64,000 nt of DNA from Spirosoma terrae (lineage in GTDB: Bacteria; Bacteroidota; Bacteroidia; Cytophagales; Spirosomataceae), in assembly GCF_010435915.1 (NCBI RefSeq), contig NZ_JAAFZH010000001.1:124001-188000 (forward strand), read 5' to 3'. Made by a program: the position numbers and the translations under genes. Positions 62,106 to 64,000 of the stretch are shown here, in pieces; the first letter of the stretch is position 1, and every line of letters starts with the position of its first letter. The notes under the pieces are model-generated. The model worked only from the letters and a program-made list of their open reading frames with translations. It did not search any database and had not been told where the DNA came from.

Positions 62106-62197
62106 CGAACCTTCCTCTTTTTTAACCAAAAACTACTCAATCAATGTCGTTAAGACGAGGCTAGGTCACAAAAGTCTCGCCTTATTCGAAAAAAAAT

Positions 62198-62713
62198 TTA
62201 GCTGTTGAAATGAGCGTACACTTTTAGCTGATCTTTTAGCTCTTTTCTAGCAATGTGAATGCGGTTTTTCACTGTTCCGATTGGGATATCCAGTTTGGCT
62301 GCAATCTCATGGTATTTAAAGCCACGGAAGTGCATCATGAAAGGAGTCCGATATGTATCGTCAAGGCCATTAACGGCCCGGTTAATATCTTCTTGGGCAA
62401 AGGATGAGTACGCCAGATTATCAGTGCTGCTCTCCATAGAGTTAATGTAGTGCAGATTGTCTGTTGTATCAATAAACGTATTTTTCCGAACCATTCGCTG
62501 ATAGTTAGTAATGAATGTGTTCTTCATAATTGTATATAACCATGCCTTCAGGTTCGTACCATCTGCGTATTTGTCGCGGTTAGTAAAAGCTTTCAAAAGC
62601 GTATCTTGCAATAAGTCGTTAGCATCTTCAACATCTTTCGTGAGCCGTAGTGCGAAGGGGCGCAACGATTTGGACACTTTTCCGATATGATGAGTGAATT
62701 CGAGCGCAGTCAT
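62198..62713 (-). CDS. ECF-type RNA polymerase sigma factor
   Basis: 171-residue group IV sigma factor. Region 2 (about 15-85) includes DVEDANDLLQDTLLKAF and LKAWLYTIMKNTFITNYQR; region 4 (about 115-165) includes LDDTYRTPFMMHFRGFKYHEIAAKLDIPIGTVKNRI, the helix-turn-helix that reads the -35. No anti-sigma factor gene is adjacent. It lies just upstream of crtI-crtB on the same strand, but a terminator separates them, so a direct link to carotenoid control is only a possibility. The leader region holds GTGGAAT-type repeats. Confidence 0.88.
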   Translation of the reverse strand: MTALEFTHHIGKVSKSLRPFALRLTKDVEDANDLLQDTLLKAFTNRDKYADGTNLKAWLYTIMKNTFITNYQRMVRKNTFIDTTDNLHYINSMESSTDNLAYSSFAQEDINRAVNGLDDTYRTPFMMHFRGFKYHEIAAKLDIPIGTVKNRIHIARKELKDQLKVYAHFNS

Positions 62714-62891
62714 GTTAGCTGATGTTTTTTGTTGAACCTGTTTTGACTAGCAATTAGACAAAAAGAAAACCAGCCTTCAAGAAAAAGAAGAAATTTTGTG
62801 ATTTTGTAAATTAAATATCTGATAGTCAGTAGTTTTTATTTTGAAAAATAATTTTAGACGAAATAAGCGAACCTAGCAAAGTCTTATCAAT

Positions 62892-62925
62892 TGTGGAATA
62901 ATTCCCACATAGTGTGGAATGTGGG
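62892..62925. repeat. GTGGAAT repeat cluster, possible operator
   Basis: Two direct copies of TGTGGAAT, an imperfect inverted repeat GTGGAAT/ATTCCCAC and a second one CCACA/TGTGG sit within 34 bases upstream of the sigma gene. Confidence 0.45.
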
Positions 62926-62968
62926 GTGTAGAATTTGTTTAAGAGTTGGGTATAGATATTTAAACAAA

Positions 62969-63005
62969 AATGCCTTTTCAAGCTATTATTGCTTAAAAAG
63001 GCATT
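62969..63005 (-). terminator. Intrinsic terminator of the arabinose-5-phosphate isomerase gene
   Basis: AATGCCTTTT / AAAAGGCATT arms (62969-62978, 62996-63005) with an inner AAGC/GCTT stem; the minus strand continues TTTGTTTA. Confidence 0.78.
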
Positions 63006-63023
63006 GAAAGTATTGGGTTATTC

Positions 63024-64000
63024 CTATACGAGCCCTTCTTTCAACAGATCGTGGAGGTGGACAAAGCCCTTTACGTAGCCATTTTCTGTTACAATCAATT
63101 GGGATATGTCTCGATCTCTCATCAATTGCAGGGCTCCCATTGCATATTCATCGGCGTCAATACATACAGGAGAGGCCGTCATTATATCACACGCCTGGAG
63201 TTGCCAAAAGTCATTTTGCTGATAGGCTACACGCCGAATATCGCCATCCGTTACAATTCCTGCTAACAATCCTTTCTGATTGACAACGGCAGTTGCGCCC
63301 AGCCTTTTAGACGAAATTTCAAAAATTACATCTTTTAAAGAGGCTTCTAACTGAACTTGAGGGCACTGGTTGTGGGGAAAAATATCACCAACTTTCAGGT
63401 AAAGCTTTTTGCCTAGAGAGCCACCGGGATGATAGCGTGCAAAATCATGACGAGTAAATCCACGGGCTTCTAATAAACTTACGGCCAAGGCATCACCCAG
63501 TGCCAGCGCCACAGTTGTACTGGTCGTGGGGGCCAGATTCATCGGGTCGGCCTCTTGTTCAGCCAATGCATGAATGATGAAATCAGCATTTTGGGCTAAA
63601 TAAGACTCTTTATTACTAACGAGCGCAATAAGTTTAATGTTGGTTCGCCTTAGTAGTGGCAACAACACTTTTATTTCAGCAGTATTACCGCTTTTAGAAA
63701 TAATGAGAATAACATCGTCGGCCTGAATCATACCCAGGTCGCCATGTATGGCATCCGCAGCGTGCATAAACAACGACGGCGTGCCAGTCGAGTTCATTGT
63801 TGCTACGATCTTCTGCCCAATAAGAGCGCTTTTGCCAACGCCCGTTACAACTAACCTTCCAGTTGACTTCAGAATTGTCTCAACAATAGCGTCAAACTGC
63901 TCGTCAAGTAGCTCAACTACATTACGAATAGCTTCTGCTTCGGCAAGTAATACCTCCTGAGCAATTGTTTTGGAATTTTTTAATACTTTCAATGTCAGTT
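63024..64000 (-). CDS. kdsD: Arabinose-5-phosphate isomerase, KpsF/GutQ (KdsD) family, possibly 5'-truncated by the window
   Basis: Interconverts ribulose-5-P and arabinose-5-P, the first step toward Kdo for lipopolysaccharide. About 322 residues are visible: a SIS sugar-isomerase domain (about 35-190) with VTGVGKSALIGQKI, DAIHGDLGMI and IISKSGNTAEIK, and a tandem CBS pair (about 205-322). The only start in view is a TTG at 63992; the frame stays open to the window edge, so the true start may lie beyond 64000. Followed by a clear terminator. Confidence 0.9.
   Translation of the reverse strand, partial: LTLKVLKNSKTIAQEVLLAEAEAIRNVVELLDEQFDAIVETILKSTGRLVVTGVGKSALIGQKIVATMNSTGTPSLFMHAADAIHGDLGMIQADDVILIISKSGNTAEIKVLLPLLRRTNIKLIALVSNKESYLAQNADFIIHALAEQEADPMNLAPTTSTTVALALGDALAVSLLEARGFTRHDFARYHPGGSLGKKLYLKVGDIFPHNQCPQVQLEASLKDVIFEISSKRLGATAVVNQKGLLAGIVTDGDIRRVAYQQNDFWQLQACDIMTASPVCIDADEYAMGALQLMRDRDISQLIVTENGYVKGFVHLHDLLKEGLV

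Larger units (their letters stand above)
62714..63023. other. 310-bp AT-rich intergenic region upstream of the ECF sigma gene
   Basis: No ORF seen. Contains the kdsD-type terminator (62969-63005) and a cluster of GTGGAAT/CCCAC repeats (62892-62925). No TAnnTTTG match was found on the minus strand for the sigma gene. Confidence 0.5.

Noticed and set aside
1..64000. CRISPR arrays, insertion sequences, tRNA/rRNA genes, prophage or defence islands
   Set aside because: No regularly spaced repeats, transposase or integrase motifs, cloverleaf-like sequences or known defence domains were seen while reading both strands.

Overview
The window looks like chromosomal core DNA of a member of the Bacteroidota, most likely a Cytophagales (Spirosoma-like) bacterium. 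The evidence is protein-level: type IX secretion (T9SS) components PorZ, PorU and PorV, a fused SecDF, a TonB-dependent receptor with an N-terminal carboxypeptidase-regulatory-like domain, a DUF1207 barrel protein and a TlpA/DUF4369 thioredoxin. At the DNA level, Bacteroidota-type promoters (TTG, about 19-20 nt, TAnnTTTG) precede many genes. The genus is inference; the phylum is well supported. I see no rRNA, tRNA, CRISPR array, insertion sequence, phage gene or recognisable defence island.

Layout. 1-5.5 kb: thymidine kinase (cut by the window edge), the PorZ-type T9SS protein, an APH-fold kinase, pyruvate dehydrogenase E1 beta and a small unknown. 5.5-9.4 kb (minus): a persulfide dioxygenase-rhodanese fusion with a TauE/SafE exporter, then an amino-acid permease. 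9.5-13.1 kb (minus): SecDF, preceded by an unrecognised 131-residue exported protein. 13.3-20.6 kb: nadC, an MlaF/MlaE lipid-transport pair, an SDR, a ROK sugar kinase, murB, a SPOR lipoprotein and gmd. 20.6-25.4 kb (minus): an HtrA protease, Hsp20, and the acpP-fabF-rnc cluster. 25.7-31.1 kb: nadA-nadB (with nadC, the de novo NAD route), an Fe-S flavin reductase, uridine kinase and an aquaglyceroporin. 31.2-36.2 kb: an MDR reductase, ExbB/ExbD and a TonB-dependent receptor. 36.5-42.9 kb: a DEDDh exonuclease and nuoKLMN. 43-54.4 kb: a GtrA-like protein, a small lipoprotein, an SprT-like protein, PorU, PorV, a degenerate M16 protein, plsY, an M20 dipeptidase and a DUF1207 protein. 54.5-64 kb: purB, proC, a TlpA-like protein, gatB, crtB, crtI, an ECF sigma factor and an arabinose-5-phosphate isomerase at the right edge.

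How the genes connect. PorZ, PorU and PorV form part of the T9SS attachment complex at the cell surface, and SecDF helps export their substrates to the periplasm. ExbB/ExbD energise TonB-dependent uptake. NadA, NadB and NadC together make nicotinate mononucleotide from aspartate. AcpP, FabF and PlsY serve fatty-acid and phospholipid synthesis, and MlaE/MlaF move phospholipids between membranes. CrtB and CrtI make the carotenoid backbone. Most convergent gene pairs are separated by strong, nearly perfect palindromic terminators.

The most intriguing observation is the exported ORF of unknown family directly upstream of secDF. It ends in a hydrophobic segment, an aromatic/His-rich tail and a C-terminal proline before the stop. 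Two hairpins lie between its stop and the secDF start, and I see no promoter there. This layout resembles known secretion-monitoring arrest peptides (VemP, SecM, MifM) but is untested. Other notable signals are a roughly threefold excess of CTACGT/ACGTAG and the repeated TAnnTTTG promoter element.
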